Shown piece after piece: positions 13,172 to 21,587 of a stretch of DNA of 64,000 bases; position 1 is the stretch's first letter; each line of letters opens with the position of its first letter. Position numbers and translations under genes: made by a program. The notes under the pieces were generated by a model. The model saw only the letters and a program-made list of their open reading frames with translations. It was not told the DNA's origin and did not search any database. Origin of the DNA: G965220205 sp965220205 (lineage in GTDB: Bacteria > Chloroflexota > Dehalococcoidia > Lucifugimonadales > Australimonadaceae); assembly GCA_965220205.1 (NCBI GenBank), contig OZ244812.1, positions 186,001 to 250,000 of the forward strand, read 5' to 3'.

Positions 13172-14401
13172 CTAAGCGGCGCCTGCCGCCATCGCCATCT
13201 CGAAAGCTTCTACGTTGGGTTTGATGTGCAGCGGTTTCACCACGTCGGCAACCAGTTCCGGGGTCTTCAGACCATTCCCCGTGATGTAGATCACCGTCGG
13301 CTCGTCGGGCTTGATCCGTCCCATCGCGACGAGATGCTTCAGTCCCGCGACCGCGACGCCGCCCGCGCCCTCGGTGAAGATCCCCTCCGTCTGGGCCAGC
13401 AGCTTGACGCCCTCCGCGATCTCCGACTCCTCGGCGATGACGCCCGACCCGCCGGAAGCCTCGATCGTCTTGAGCGCGTAGTAGCCGTCGGCCGGATTGC
13501 CGATGGCCAGGGACGTCGCTACGGTGTTCGGCTTGACCGGGCGGATCACGAACCGCTCCTCGTCGTAGGCCGTGACGATGGGAGAGCAGCCGCGCGCCTG
13601 GCAGCTGTGCATCTTGACGCCGACGCTCGAGATGAGCCCCGTGCGCTCGAACTCCTTGAAGCCCTGGTATATCTTCGTGAACATGGCGCCCGACGCGGAA
13701 GGGACCACCGCGTGAGCCGGCGAGCGCCAGCCCATCTGCTCAGCCACCTCGTACCCGAGCGTCTTGCTGCCGTCGGCGTAGAAGGGCCGGACGTTGATGT
13801 TGACGAACGCCCACGGGTGCTGGTCCGCCAGCTCCGAGCAGAGCCGGTTCACGTCGTCGTAGGAGCCGTCGATGGCCACGACGGTCGGTCCGTAGACAGC
13901 CGCGCCCAGCACCTTCGCCGGCTCCAGGTCGGAGGGGATGAACACGTAGGCCTTCAACCCGCCGCGCGCTGCATGGGCCGCCACCGCGCACGCTAGGTTC
14001 CCCGTCGAGGCGCAGGCCAGGATGTCGAACCCAAGCTCGATCGCTTTCGCCGAAGCGACCGCGACGACGCGGTCCTTGAACGAGAACGACGGGTTCACGC
14101 TGTCGTTCTTTATCCAGAGCTCCTCGAGCCCCAGGTGCTTGGCCAGGCCCTTGGACCTGATCAGCGGCGTGAACCCCGCGTTGATGTCCACGTCGGGGTT
14201 GTGGTCGGCAGGGAGAAAGTCCGCGTAACGCCAGAGGTTGTGGGGCCCGGCCATGATGCGCTCGCGGGAGACAACCTTCGCGATTGCGTCGTAGTCGTAC
14301 ACGACCTCGAGCGGACCAAAGCAAAAGTCGCAGACGTTGAATGCTCCGATGGGGAACTCCCGGGAGCACTCCTTGCACCGCAGCGAAATCACGTTGGACA
14401 T
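13172..14401 (-). CDS. thrC: Threonine synthase-like PLP enzyme
   Basis: A 409-residue fold-type II PLP enzyme. The N-terminus is a zinc ribbon (CKECSREF...CDFCFGPLE). The PLP lysine lies in NPSFSFKDRVV (about residue 117), the phosphate-binding loop in CASTGNLACAV, and TGNGLK near the C-terminus completes the site. Threonine synthase converts O-phosphohomoserine to threonine. Because it heads an operon with a NIL protein, a sulfur carrier and a redox selenoprotein, an alternative is beta- or gamma-replacement with carrier-bound sulfide, as CysM does with CysO. The start at 14401 follows AAGGGGG; the longer open frame upstream lacks homology. Cytoplasmic. Confidence 0.85.
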   Translation of the reverse strand: MSNVISLRCKECSREFPIGAFNVCDFCFGPLEVVYDYDAIAKVVSRERIMAGPHNLWRYADFLPADHNPDVDINAGFTPLIRSKGLAKHLGLEELWIKNDSVNPSFSFKDRVVAVASAKAIELGFDILACASTGNLACAVAAHAARGGLKAYVFIPSDLEPAKVLGAAVYGPTVVAIDGSYDDVNRLCSELADQHPWAFVNINVRPFYADGSKTLGYEVAEQMGWRSPAHAVVPSASGAMFTKIYQGFKEFERTGLISSVGVKMHSCQARGCSPIVTAYDEERFVIRPVKPNTVATSLAIGNPADGYYALKTIEASGGSGVIAEESEIAEGVKLLAQTEGIFTEGAGGVAVAGLKHLVAMGRIKPDEPTVIYITGNGLKTPELVADVVKPLHIKPNVEAFEMAMAAGAA

Positions 14402-14598
14402 GGCAACCCCCTTATCCCGCGGGCCCAGCACGGCGGTTAGCCGACTCCGTGCGGACCGGTCGCCCCGCAGTTTCCGGGGGCGACGCGTTGAACGCTCATG
14501 ATAACGTTTCGCCGCGAGGGCGGTCAAACGTGGCCGTGGCCTTGTCTGCCCGAACTGACCGGACCGGACCCTGACAATGCAACACTCATGGAAGATGC

Positions 14599-14629
14599 TT
14601 GCGCACTTATCCGATGCCCGTGCTACAAT
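14599..14629 (+). promoter_or_regulatory. Candidate promoter of the cbpA-hspR-clp operon
   Basis: TTGCGC at 14599-14604 and TACAAT at 14624-14629 are 19 bases apart, a somewhat long spacer. The start point would be near 14636, just upstream of the HAIR-like operator at 14659. The position is right for a vegetative promoter of a repressor-controlled heat-shock operon. Confidence 0.5.
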
Positions 14630-14658
14630 AGAACAGTAGCGCCAGGGTAGCCGGATTG

Positions 14659-14677
14659 TTGAGCGTGAAACGCGCAA
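14659..14677 (+). promoter_or_regulatory. HAIR-like HspR operator
   Basis: TTGAG, nine bases, then CGCAA. This matches the HAIR element CTTGAGT-N7-ACTCAAG in arm spacing, with one changed base in the right core (CGCAA for CTCAA). Extended arms GTTGAGCG and CGCGCAAC are 7 of 8 complementary. It lies 62 bp before cbpA, and the operon encodes HspR itself, so autoregulation by HspR (usually with DnaK as co-repressor) is the likely control. Confidence 0.7.
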
Positions 14678-14720
14678 CCCTGCGCCCGGCGAACGAGCGC
14701 GAGACGAGAGGAAGAGCAGC

Positions 14721-15650
14721 GTGGCGCGCAGTTACTACGAAGTCCTCGGCGTGGGCAAGGACGCCTCGGAGAAGGAGGTGCGCACGGCGTACCGCCGCCT
14801 CGCGCGCCAGTACCACCCCGACGTGAACCCGGGCGATCCCGAGGCCGAAGCGCATTTCAAAGAGATCAACGAGGCCCACCAAGTCCTGTCGGACGGCGAG
14901 AGCCGGAAGCAGTACGACCGGCACGGGGCCGGGTGGCGGCAGGCCGGAGCGGAGCGGTCCGGGAACGCCGGAGCGTCGCCGTTCACGTGGTTCTCGCAGG
15001 CGGGCAAGGGCCGTGGGCGTCAGAGGCGGTCAACCGAGACCGGCTTCGGTCCGCTGAGCGATCTGTTCGGCGACGTGTTTGTGGGGGGCGTCAACGTCGA
15101 CGATCTGCGCCGCCCGGAGCGCGTCGACGTCCCCGTCACGGTGACGCTCGAGGAGGCGTACTCCGGGGCGTCCCGCATGGTCCAGACGGCGCCCGACCCG
15201 CGCACGGGCGACCCCGGCCGCCGGCTCGAGGTGACGATTCCTCCCGGCGTCCGGTCGGGCTCTCGGGTCCACGTCACCGCGAGGGACCGCGAGAACACTC
15301 CGTTCGACCTCTATCTCCAAGTGACCCTCACCCCTCACCGGACGTTCGAGCGCAAGGGCGACGACCTGTCGGTGAGCGTTGAGGCGCCGCTGGCGGTGGC
15401 GATGCTCGGCGGCGAGGTCGAAGCGCCGACGCTCACAGGCCGGAAGGTGGCGCTCACAATACCGCCCGAGACGCAGAACGGTCGCGTGTTCCGGCTCAAA
15501 GGGAAAGGCATGCCCCGCAAGCAGCGCGCCGGCGCGGCCGCCTACGGCGACCTGCTCGTGAGCATCCGCGTAACGCTCCCCGCCGGTCTCACCGACGAGG
15601 AGCGCGAGCTGTTCCAGCGGCTCCGCGAGCTGCGCGAGACGCGGGCCTGA
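14721..15650 (+). CDS. cbpA: DnaJ-family co-chaperone, CbpA-like (no zinc finger)
   Basis: A 309-residue J-domain protein. J-domain at residues 3-68 with the catalytic HPD in ARQYHPDVNPGD, a Gly/Ser-rich linker to about residue 115, then the two-domain DnaJ C-terminal substrate-binding region (VPVTVTLEEAYSGASR; RLEVTIPPGVRSGSRV). The CxxCxGxG zinc repeats of DnaJ proper are missing, so it is the CbpA class. It stimulates a DnaK ATPase, but dnaK and grpE are not in this operon. GTG start with GAGGAAGAG upstream. First gene of an operon with hspR and clpC/B. Confidence 0.93.
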   Translation: MARSYYEVLGVGKDASEKEVRTAYRRLARQYHPDVNPGDPEAEAHFKEINEAHQVLSDGESRKQYDRHGAGWRQAGAERSGNAGASPFTWFSQAGKGRGRQRRSTETGFGPLSDLFGDVFVGGVNVDDLRRPERVDVPVTVTLEEAYSGASRMVQTAPDPRTGDPGRRLEVTIPPGVRSGSRVHVTARDRENTPFDLYLQVTLTPHRTFERKGDDLSVSVEAPLAVAMLGGEVEAPTLTGRKVALTIPPETQNGRVFRLKGKGMPRKQRAGAAAYGDLLVSIRVTLPAGLTDEERELFQRLRELRETRA

Positions 15651-15663
15651 CGCCGGCCCCTTC

Positions 15664-15689
15664 CGTCATTCCCGCGAAACGGGAATCCA
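15664..15689 (+). repeat. Dispersed short palindromic repeat, ATTCCCG...CGGGAAT type
   Basis: CGTCATTCCCGCGAAACGGG with AATCCA following forms a 7-bp hairpin (ATTCCCG/CGGGAAT) between cbpA and hspR. Related degenerate copies occur at 18712-18742 and 21588-21617, all in the same orientation and all intergenic. This pattern resembles REP-like repeats seen across many GC-rich bacteria. Confidence 0.65.
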
Positions 15690-15777
15690 GGGCGCCCCAG
15701 AGTGCAAACAGGGCAGGCGGCAAGAAGAACACCCGCCAGGCAGCAGTTACGCAAGGGTCTTCTAGGAGGTGTGGACG

Positions 15778-16134
15778 ATGGTTGAGCGAGCAGGCGAGGG
15801 CGCCGGCCGGTCGGTCGGCCCGGTCGACGGCGTTGCCGGCGACGAACCGTGCTACGTCATCAGCGTCGCCTCGCGGATGGTGGGCGTGCATGCGCAAACG
15901 CTCCGGTACTACGAGCGCATCGGTCTGGTCGCGCCGGCCCGCTCGAGGGGGAACATCCGCATGTACTCCCCGCTGGACGTGCAGCGCGCGAAGTGGATCA
16001 AGTCGCTCATCGACGACCTCGGCATCAACTTGGCCGGAGTCGACGTCATCATCCGCATGACCGCGCGCATGGCCGAGCTGGAGGCGTGCGTCCGGGAGCT
16101 CGCCGGTCAGCTATACGGCGAAGCCGAGCGCTGA
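15778..16134 (+). CDS. hspR: Heat-shock repressor HspR (MerR family)
   Basis: A 118-residue MerR-type regulator. The winged helix-turn-helix reads CYVISVASRMVGVHAQTLRYYERIGLV (about residues 24-50), followed by RSRGNIRMYSPLDVQRAKWI, the HspR version of the family signature. A helical dimerisation region then ends in ACVRELAGQLYGEAER. HspR represses chaperone genes at HAIR sites. AGGAGG lies 8 bases before the ATG at 15778; a GTG three codons earlier is too close to it. It probably represses its own operon through the element at 14659-14677. Confidence 0.92.
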   Translation: MVERAGEGAGRSVGPVDGVAGDEPCYVISVASRMVGVHAQTLRYYERIGLVAPARSRGNIRMYSPLDVQRAKWIKSLIDDLGINLAGVDVIIRMTARMAELEACVRELAGQLYGEAER

Positions 16135-16159
16135 CGAGGGCGAAGCCGAGCGCTGACGA
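16117..16159 (+). repeat. 22-bp tandem duplication at the hspR stop codon
   Basis: GGCGAAGCCGAGCGCTGACGA occurs at 16117-16137 and again at 16139-16159, a perfect tandem copy with a 22-base period. The first copy contains the end and stop codon of hspR; the second is outside the gene. It looks like a recent slippage event with no effect on the protein. Confidence 0.85.
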
Positions 16160-16219
16160 GATGAATTGTCGAACAGCGCAAGCCGAATATGCCTCGCACA
16201 TATGCGAGAAGGCGAAAGG

Positions 16220-18703
16220 ATGGTGGTTCCGATGGTGTTCAGGGAGGAAGACTTCACCGAGCAGGCGCGGGAGGCGATCGGCGCTTCCTACGATGTGGTC
16301 AGGCGCTTCCGCCACCCGCAGTGGGACGTCGAGCACGTCATGCTCGCGCTGCTCGAGAACGCGAAGAGCGTGCCCGTCCAACTGCTCGAAAAGCTCGGCG
16401 TAGACGCGGCCCAGGTCCGCTCCGAGCTCGAGCAGTCTCTCGAACGTTCGCCCAAGGCCGGCGCGCAGTCCACGCAGATGCACCCAACGCCAAGGGCGCT
16501 CGCGATGCTCGAGGCGGCGCGGGGCGAGAAGGAGCGGCTGCGCGATGAGTACACCGGCACGGAGCACCTATTCATCGCGGCGACGCTCGATCAGCGCGGC
16601 GAAACGGCGCGCATCCTGGCCGGTCACGGGGTCGACAAGGAGCGGGTGTACCAGGCCCTCCAGCAGGTGCGCGGCGGGCGCCGGGTGACCGACCCGCGCG
16701 CGGAGAGCCGCTACCAGGCGTTGGATCGCTATGCCATCGACCTCACGGCGCTGGCCCGCCAGGGAAAGATCGACCCGGTCATCGGCCGCTCCGCCGAGAT
16801 CCGCCGCGTCATGCAGACGCTGACGCGCCGCACGAAGAACAACCCCGTGATCATAGGCGGGGCGGGCGTCGGCAAGACGGCGGTCGCCGAGGGCCTCGCC
16901 CAACGCATCATCGCCGGCGACGTCCCGGAGTCGCTCCGCGACAAGCGCGTGCTGGCGCTCGACATGGCGGGCATCGTCGCCGGGAGCAAATTCCGCGGTG
17001 AGTTCGAGGAGCGCCTCAAGTCGGTCATCGACGAGATGAAGGAGGCTCAGCGCGAAGTCATCCTGTTCATCGACGAGCTGCACACGGTCGTCGGCGCGGG
17101 CGCCTCCGAGGGCGGCATCGACGCCGCCAACATCATGAAGCCGGCGCTGGCGCGCGGCGAGCTGCAGGTGATCGGCGCGACCACGCCCGACGAGTACCGC
17201 CGCCATATCGAGAAGGATGCCGCGCTCGAGCGGCGGTTCCAGCCCATCTGGCTCGAAGAGCCGACCGTCGCCGAGGCCATCGACATACTGCGCGGGCTCA
17301 AGGCCCGCTACGAAGCCCACCACAAGGTGGTCTTCGACGACGCCGCGCTCGTCGCGGCGGCCCGGCTCAGCGACCGCTACATGACCGGACGCCTCTTGCC
17401 CGACAAAGCGGTCGACCTCATGGACGAGGCGGCGGCGAAGCTGCGGCTCGACCTCGAAAGCCTGCCCCCCGAGCTCCAGGACATGGAGCAGCGCGTCAAG
17501 CGCCTCGTCGACGAGGAGGAGGCCTCCGCCCAGTTCGGCAACTACGAGCAGGCGGCGCGGCTCCGTTCGGAGCGGGTCCAGCTCGAGCAGTCGTTCGAGG
17601 AGCAGCGCCGCGCGTTCCTCGGCCGGGGCGACCGCGACCCCGCCGGCATGGTCGTGCGCGAGAACGACATCGCGGCGCTCATCGCGAGCTGGACCGGCGT
17701 CCCTGCGGAGCGGCTGTTGGAGGAGGAGGCGGCGCGTCTGCTGGACCTCGAACAGCGGCTCCACGAGCGAGTCGTCGGTCAGGACGACGCTTTGACCGCC
17801 GTGGCCGACGCCATCCGGCGCGCAAGGGCGGGGCTCAAAGACGAGCGCCGGCCCATCGGCAGCTTTATGTTCCTCGGCCCCACCGGCGTCGGTAAGACCG
17901 AGCTCGCCCGCGCGCTCGCCGAGTACCTCTTCGACGACGAGGACAACATGGTGCGCATCGACATGTCCGAGTACGGCGAGCGCCACACCGTGTCGCGGCT
18001 CGTCGGCGCGCCGCCCGGCTACGTCGGCTACGACGAGGCGGGCCAGCTCACCGAGGCCGTGCGCCGCCGGCCGTACCGCGTCGTGCTCTTCGACGAGATC
18101 GAGAAGGCGCACCCCGACGTGTTCAACATCATGCTGCAGCTGCTCGACGATGGTCGCCTCACCGACGGTCACGGCCGGACCGTGGACTTCCGCAACACGA
18201 TCATCATCATGACGTCCAACATCGGGACGGCGGACTTCGCTCGGAGCGCCATCGGCTTCCAGCCGGGCGGGCAGACCGCGTCGGAGGAGGAGCGGCATCG
18301 CCGGGCAGTCATGGAGGCGCTGAAGAAGCAGTTCAGCCCCGAGTTCCTGAACCGCGTCGACGAGTTCATCGTCTTCCATCAGCTCACCCGGCCCGAGCTG
18401 CTCCGTATCGTTGAGCTCATGGTCGATCAGGTCCGCAACCGCCTGAGCGAGCGCGCGGTCGGCATCGAGCTCACGGAGGGCGCGAAGGCCTGGCTCGTCG
18501 AGCAGGGCTACGACGCCGTCTACGGGGCGCGGCCGCTGCGTAGGACCATCGAGCGCCACGTGGAGAACGAGGTCGCGAAGCGGCTCCTCGGCGGCGAGTT
18601 CAACGGCGGCGACACCGTGCTCGTGGACGAGTCCGCGGGACACCTGACATTCGAGCTCCAAGAAGCGCCCGCCATGGAGCCCGCCGCCGCAAGCTCGGCA
18701 TAG
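16220..18703 (+). CDS. clpC: Clp/Hsp100 AAA+ unfoldase (ClpC/ClpB type)
   Basis: A protein of about 827 residues that unfolds proteins with ATP, for disaggregation or for ClpP. Order: two Clp_N repeats (residues about 5-140), AAA domain 1 with GGAGVGKT and VILFIDELH, a short middle region with a UVR-type motif (QFGNYEQAARLRSERVQLE), AAA domain 2 with GPTGVGKTELAR and VVLFDEIEKAHPDVFN, then the Clp D2-small domain. The UVR motif and short middle point to ClpC, while linkage to hspR is more usual for clpB. The start is uncertain among ATGs at 16202, 16220 and 16232; AGAAGG before 16220 favours that one. Confidence 0.9.
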   Translation: MVVPMVFREEDFTEQAREAIGASYDVVRRFRHPQWDVEHVMLALLENAKSVPVQLLEKLGVDAAQVRSELEQSLERSPKAGAQSTQMHPTPRALAMLEAARGEKERLRDEYTGTEHLFIAATLDQRGETARILAGHGVDKERVYQALQQVRGGRRVTDPRAESRYQALDRYAIDLTALARQGKIDPVIGRSAEIRRVMQTLTRRTKNNPVIIGGAGVGKTAVAEGLAQRIIAGDVPESLRDKRVLALDMAGIVAGSKFRGEFEERLKSVIDEMKEAQREVILFIDELHTVVGAGASEGGIDAANIMKPALARGELQVIGATTPDEYRRHIEKDAALERRFQPIWLEEPTVAEAIDILRGLKARYEAHHKVVFDDAALVAAARLSDRYMTGRLLPDKAVDLMDEAAAKLRLDLESLPPELQDMEQRVKRLVDEEEASAQFGNYEQAARLRSERVQLEQSFEEQRRAFLGRGDRDPAGMVVRENDIAALIASWTGVPAERLLEEEAARLLDLEQRLHERVVGQDDALTAVADAIRRARAGLKDERRPIGSFMFLGPTGVGKTELARALAEYLFDDEDNMVRIDMSEYGERHTVSRLVGAPPGYVGYDEAGQLTEAVRRRPYRVVLFDEIEKAHPDVFNIMLQLLDDGRLTDGHGRTVDFRNTIIIMTSNIGTADFARSAIGFQPGGQTASEEERHRRAVMEALKKQFSPEFLNRVDEFIVFHQLTRPELLRIVELMVDQVRNRLSERAVGIELTEGAKAWLVEQGYDAVYGARPLRRTIERHVENEVAKRLLGGEFNGGDTVLVDESAGHLTFELQEAPAMEPAAASSA

Positions 18704-18711
18704 GATTCCTT

Positions 18712-18742
18712 CGTCATTCGCGTGCGTAGACACGGGAATCCA
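18712..18742 (+). repeat. Dispersed short repeat, degenerate copy
   Basis: A diverged copy of the 15664 repeat, CGTCATTC ... CACGGGAATCCA, immediately after the clp stop codon. The hairpin is weaker here. The following 160 bases before the transporter gene hold no credible gene. Confidence 0.55.
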
Positions 18743-18903
18743 TGCCCCCACGCCCCCGCCGCGGACAAGCGCCCACGGGTAGGGGGGAGCCTTCGCCCCT
18801 GTGCTAGCCTGGCACGGAGCAACAGGCTGGAGGCCCCTCGGATGGCGCAGAAAGCAATCGTCCCTGCTCGGCGCGGAGCAACAGCGATCAGGAAACGGAG
18901 ATA

Positions 18904-19809
18904 GTGTCCTGGATCGTCATCGCGCTGTTGGCGGCCACCGTCGGGGCTCTCGTCAGCATCTTCGACAAGACGGTGATCCACGGCTACGCCCGCTCGCCCC
19001 TGACGCTGCCCCTGCTCATCGGGATAGCGCAAACGACGGTAGGGGTCGTCGTGCTGGCCGCGGTCCGCGCGCCGGACGGGGCGGCGTTGAGCGCGGTCGG
19101 TTGGAGCCTGCTCTCCGGCGTGCTGTTCGGTCTCAGCGGCCAGGCGCTGATCCGAGTGCTGTTCGTTCAGGAGGTCTCGCGGACCATCCCGGTGATGCAG
19201 ACGTCGCCCATCTTCGCGGCGTTCATCGGGATGCTGTTCCTCGACGAGGCGCTGTCGGGCGTGCAGTGGGCGGCGGTCGCGGCGACGGTGAGCGGCGCGG
19301 CGTTCCTCTCGCTCCGGCTTGGCGACGTGCGCCAGGGCCTCTTCTTTCACCGCTCCTTCTTCGTGCTCGTCGCCGCCGCCGGCGTTCTGGCGGCCGCCAA
19401 CGTGGCGGGGAAGGCCGCGCTCGACGATCTCCCCGTCCTGTTCACGCACGGGCTCCGCTCGGTCGCGCTGGGCGGCGTGTTCCTCGTGTTCAACGTGCGG
19501 TCCGCTCCGATCGCTGACGTCCGCGGGTTCGTATCGTCTCGCAGTCCGGCGTTGCTGCTCGTGGCGGCGAACGAGTTGCTCATCGCGAACGCGGGGCTTC
19601 TGCTGCTCCTGTGGGCGCTTTCGCTTGGCCCGGTGGCGCTGGTCACCGCCCTCGTCGGCACGCGCGCGCTGTTCGTCGTGTTCTACAGCACGGCGCTGGC
19701 GCTCGTGTGGAAGGGCGCCCTCGGCGAGGAGACGACCCGCGGCGCAATCGCGATGAAGGCGGGCTCGACCGCCCTCATCGTCGCCGGCGTCGCCATGATG
19801 GCCGTCTAG
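18904..19809 (+). CDS. DMT superfamily (EamA-like) transporter
   Basis: A 301-residue membrane protein with about ten hydrophobic helices in two five-helix halves, typical of EamA permeases. It opens WIVIALLAATVGALVSIFDKTVI. The segment SRTIPVMQTSPIFAAFIGMLFLDEALSG (about residues 96-123) is the conserved end of the first EamA repeat, and GPVALVTALVGTRALFVVFYSTAL the matching part of the second. The substrate is unknown; family members export amino acids, metabolites or sugars. GTG start preceded by AGGAAACGGAG. Appears to be transcribed alone. Confidence 0.85.
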   Translation: MSWIVIALLAATVGALVSIFDKTVIHGYARSPLTLPLLIGIAQTTVGVVVLAAVRAPDGAALSAVGWSLLSGVLFGLSGQALIRVLFVQEVSRTIPVMQTSPIFAAFIGMLFLDEALSGVQWAAVAATVSGAAFLSLRLGDVRQGLFFHRSFFVLVAAAGVLAAANVAGKAALDDLPVLFTHGLRSVALGGVFLVFNVRSAPIADVRGFVSSRSPALLLVAANELLIANAGLLLLLWALSLGPVALVTALVGTRALFVVFYSTALALVWKGALGEETTRGAIAMKAGSTALIVAGVAMMAV

Positions 19810-19970
19810 CCATGCGAGGGAGGACGTGCGCCCCGTTTGACCTCCTCCACCACGGGGGGAGGATTGAGGAGGGGGAACGACATAGTCCCCCGCCGCGCCC
19901 TCCGTCCCCCGCGCGACATCCGCCCCTCCCCCCAGCGCCTCCCAACCCCTACCATGGTCATCGAAGCCTG

Positions 19971-20011
19971 TCCTGAGCCCGTCGAAGCCTGCCCTGAGCC
20001 CGTCGAAGGGG
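19971..20011 (+). repeat. Tandem CCTGAGCCCGTCGAAG repeat
   Basis: Two copies of a 21-bp unit built on CCTGAGCCCGTCGAAG. A third single copy stands at 21548-21566 beyond the MFS gene. Repeats of this CCTGAGCC.GTCGAAGG type are found dispersed in many GC-rich bacterial genomes. Confidence 0.75.
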
Positions 20012-20054
20012 GGCCTCCGAGACCCGGCGCGCTGGCGTGCCGGGCCGCCTGCTC

Positions 20055-20200
20055 GATTTACGAGTAAATGTCGCAAATGTCGCAGAATGTCGCACTATTT
20101 CAACCCTTCACTCGTAAATCCCGCGATTTACGAGTGAAAAACCTCACGCTTTTGGCCGAAAACCGGCCATTTTGGCCCATTTCCGTTCAATTCCACGTCC
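20055..20200 (+). repeat. Unclassified intergenic element, copy 1 (tandem 9-mers, CACTCGTA hairpin, conserved tail)
   Basis: In order: the palindrome CTCGATTTACGAG (20052-20064), three tandem ATGTCGCA-type units (20067-20094), CACTCGTAAATC and its perfect inverse GATTTACGAGTG (20109-20120 and 20125-20136), a second small hairpin around GGCCGAAAACCGGCC, and a tail with GCCATTTTGGCCCATTTCCG and AATTC. Copy 2 at 21749-21880 keeps the same order with compensating changes in the hairpin arms. Confidence 0.7.
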
Positions 20201-20239
20201 GGCCCGTCATATGTCGGAGCTGCGCCTAGTGGTCCGAGC

Positions 20240-21514
20240 GTGAGACCAACCCCGTCGCCTCCGAAGGGCTTCAAGCCCTATCCGACGTTCCGCGGCTGGT
20301 GGATCGTCGGCGTCTCGTTCCTCGGGCTCTACCTCCACGGGTCGGCCACGAGCTACCTCTTCGGCGTGCTCGTCCTGCCCATGGAGAAGGACCTCGAGTG
20401 GAGCAGGACGCTGCTGGTAGGCGCGTTGACCGTGTCAACGCTGACGGGCGCCGCTGTCGGCGTGGTGGTCGGGCCGCTCATCGACCGGCACGGCGCCCGC
20501 GTTGGCATGACGGTGGGGGCTGCGCTTGGCGGGACCTTCCTCCTGCTCTTGGCGCTGGTCCAGGCGCCGTGGCAGTACTACCTGCTGCTCGGTATCGGGA
20601 TCGGCGCGACCCGGACAGCGGTCGAGGGGCTGGGGCCGCGCACCGTCATCGCGAACTGGTTCGTCCGCAAGCGGGCGGCGGCGTTCGCTTGGTACAGCGG
20701 CGGGCGGGCCGTCTTCGGCGTCACCGCCGTCGCGCCCATCGCCTACCTCGTCGCTGAGCGAAGTTGGCGGAGCGGCTGGGCATTGCTCGGCGCGGCGGAG
20801 CTGTTCGTGCTCGCGCCGCTCGCGTGGATCATCATCCGGCGCCGGCCCGAGGACCAACATCAGCTCCCGGACGGCGACGCCGCGCCTCCCCCTGCGCGGG
20901 CGGACGCCCCGGCGGCGGCCGACGGGACCGACGAGCGCCACTGGACGCGGGCAGAGGCGGTCCGCACACCGGCGTTCTGGATGCTCTCCGTGGCGTTCGT
21001 CCTGACCGGGTTTCCGGCGTCGGGCATCATCTCCAACATGCTGCCCTACTTCGAGGACCGGGGCCTCTCGTTCGAGACGGGTTCCTGGGCGTTCAGCCTC
21101 TTCGGGTTCGGCGCACTCCTCGGCCGGCCGGTCTGGGGGTACGTGACCGGCCGGTTCGGCGTGCGCGCCGCGCTCACGGCGTACGGCGTCGGCTACGGGC
21201 TCACGGTCCTGGGATTCGTGGCCGCCCCCAACGAGCCGCTCCTGTTCCTGTCGGCGCTCCCCTTGGGCGTCACCACCGGCGGAGCGCAGCAGCTCCAGGC
21301 CCAGGCCTGGCCGGACTACTTCGGCCGTCGTCACGTCGGCGCCATTACGGGCATCACGGTGCTGCTGCACACCCCCGCGATGGCGGCCGGGCCGTTGGTC
21401 GCGGCGCTGGCGTTCGATCTGATGGGGTCTTACACCGTCGTGTTCACTGTCTATGGGCTCACGACGCTGCTGTCCGGAGCGCTGTTTTACGCGGCGCGAC
21501 AGCCGTCGCGCTAG
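20240..21514 (+). CDS. Major facilitator superfamily transporter
   Basis: A 424-residue permease with twelve predicted membrane helices and a central cytoplasmic loop of charged and Pro/Ala-rich residues (about residues 200-240). The GPLIDRHGARVGM loop after helix 2 and WGYVTGRFGVRAAL after helix 8 are the paired MFS signature loops. It resembles the monocarboxylate/oxalate-formate branch; the substrate is unknown. GTG start. The stop TAG lies in a CTAG followed by GGAACCTCTGAA, which looks like a solitary IS5/MITE end. Both sides of the gene carry copies of an unexplained intergenic repeat. Confidence 0.88.
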   Translation: MRPTPSPPKGFKPYPTFRGWWIVGVSFLGLYLHGSATSYLFGVLVLPMEKDLEWSRTLLVGALTVSTLTGAAVGVVVGPLIDRHGARVGMTVGAALGGTFLLLLALVQAPWQYYLLLGIGIGATRTAVEGLGPRTVIANWFVRKRAAAFAWYSGGRAVFGVTAVAPIAYLVAERSWRSGWALLGAAELFVLAPLAWIIIRRRPEDQHQLPDGDAAPPPARADAPAAADGTDERHWTRAEAVRTPAFWMLSVAFVLTGFPASGIISNMLPYFEDRGLSFETGSWAFSLFGFGALLGRPVWGYVTGRFGVRAALTAYGVGYGLTVLGFVAAPNEPLLFLSALPLGVTTGGAQQLQAQAWPDYFGRRHVGAITGITVLLHTPAMAAGPLVAALAFDLMGSYTVVFTVYGLTTLLSGALFYAARQPSR

Positions 21515-21527
21515 GGAACCTCTGAAT
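21511..21527 (+). mobile_element. Solitary IS5/MITE terminal-repeat remnant at the MFS stop codon
   Basis: CTAGGGAACCTCTGAATAG at the end of the MFS gene matches the right terminal repeat of the 41-kb IS5 element (CTAGGGAACCTCTGAACAA) in 17 of 19 positions. No partner end was found nearby, so this is probably the scar of a deleted or decayed insertion into CTAG. Confidence 0.55.
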
Positions 21528-21587
21528 AGCTTCGTCCCATCCGTTCGCCCTGAGCCCGTCGAAGGGTCCCACGAACGGACGCCCTCT

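Larger units (their letters stand above)
14402..14720. other. Divergent intergenic region, thrC-like operon / heat-shock operon
   Basis: A 319-base region between divergently transcribed operons with no credible gene. It must hold the promoters of both. On the plus strand a promoter-like pair and a HAIR-like operator are visible (annotated separately). No T-box, SAM riboswitch or other structured leader was recognised ahead of the thrC-like gene. Confidence 0.6.
19810..20239. other. 430-bp intergenic region with repeats and hairpins
   Basis: No gene. It contains a 21-bp tandem repeat (19971-20011), three tandem copies of an AATGTCGCA-like unit (20067-20094), a perfect 12-bp hairpin (20109-20136) with an extra half site (20055-20070), and a conserved tail to about 20200. 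The 3' half is related to 21749-21880 on the other side of the MFS gene. The sequence becomes AT-richer than its surroundings. Confidence 0.75.

Noticed and set aside
16568..18751. 727-codon minus-strand open frame
   Set aside because: Antisense to the clp ATPase gene with all AAA+ motifs on the plus strand.
18722..18904. Short plus-strand open frame before the DMT transporter
   Set aside because: It overlaps a dispersed repeat, has no ribosome site and reads as low-complexity sequence.
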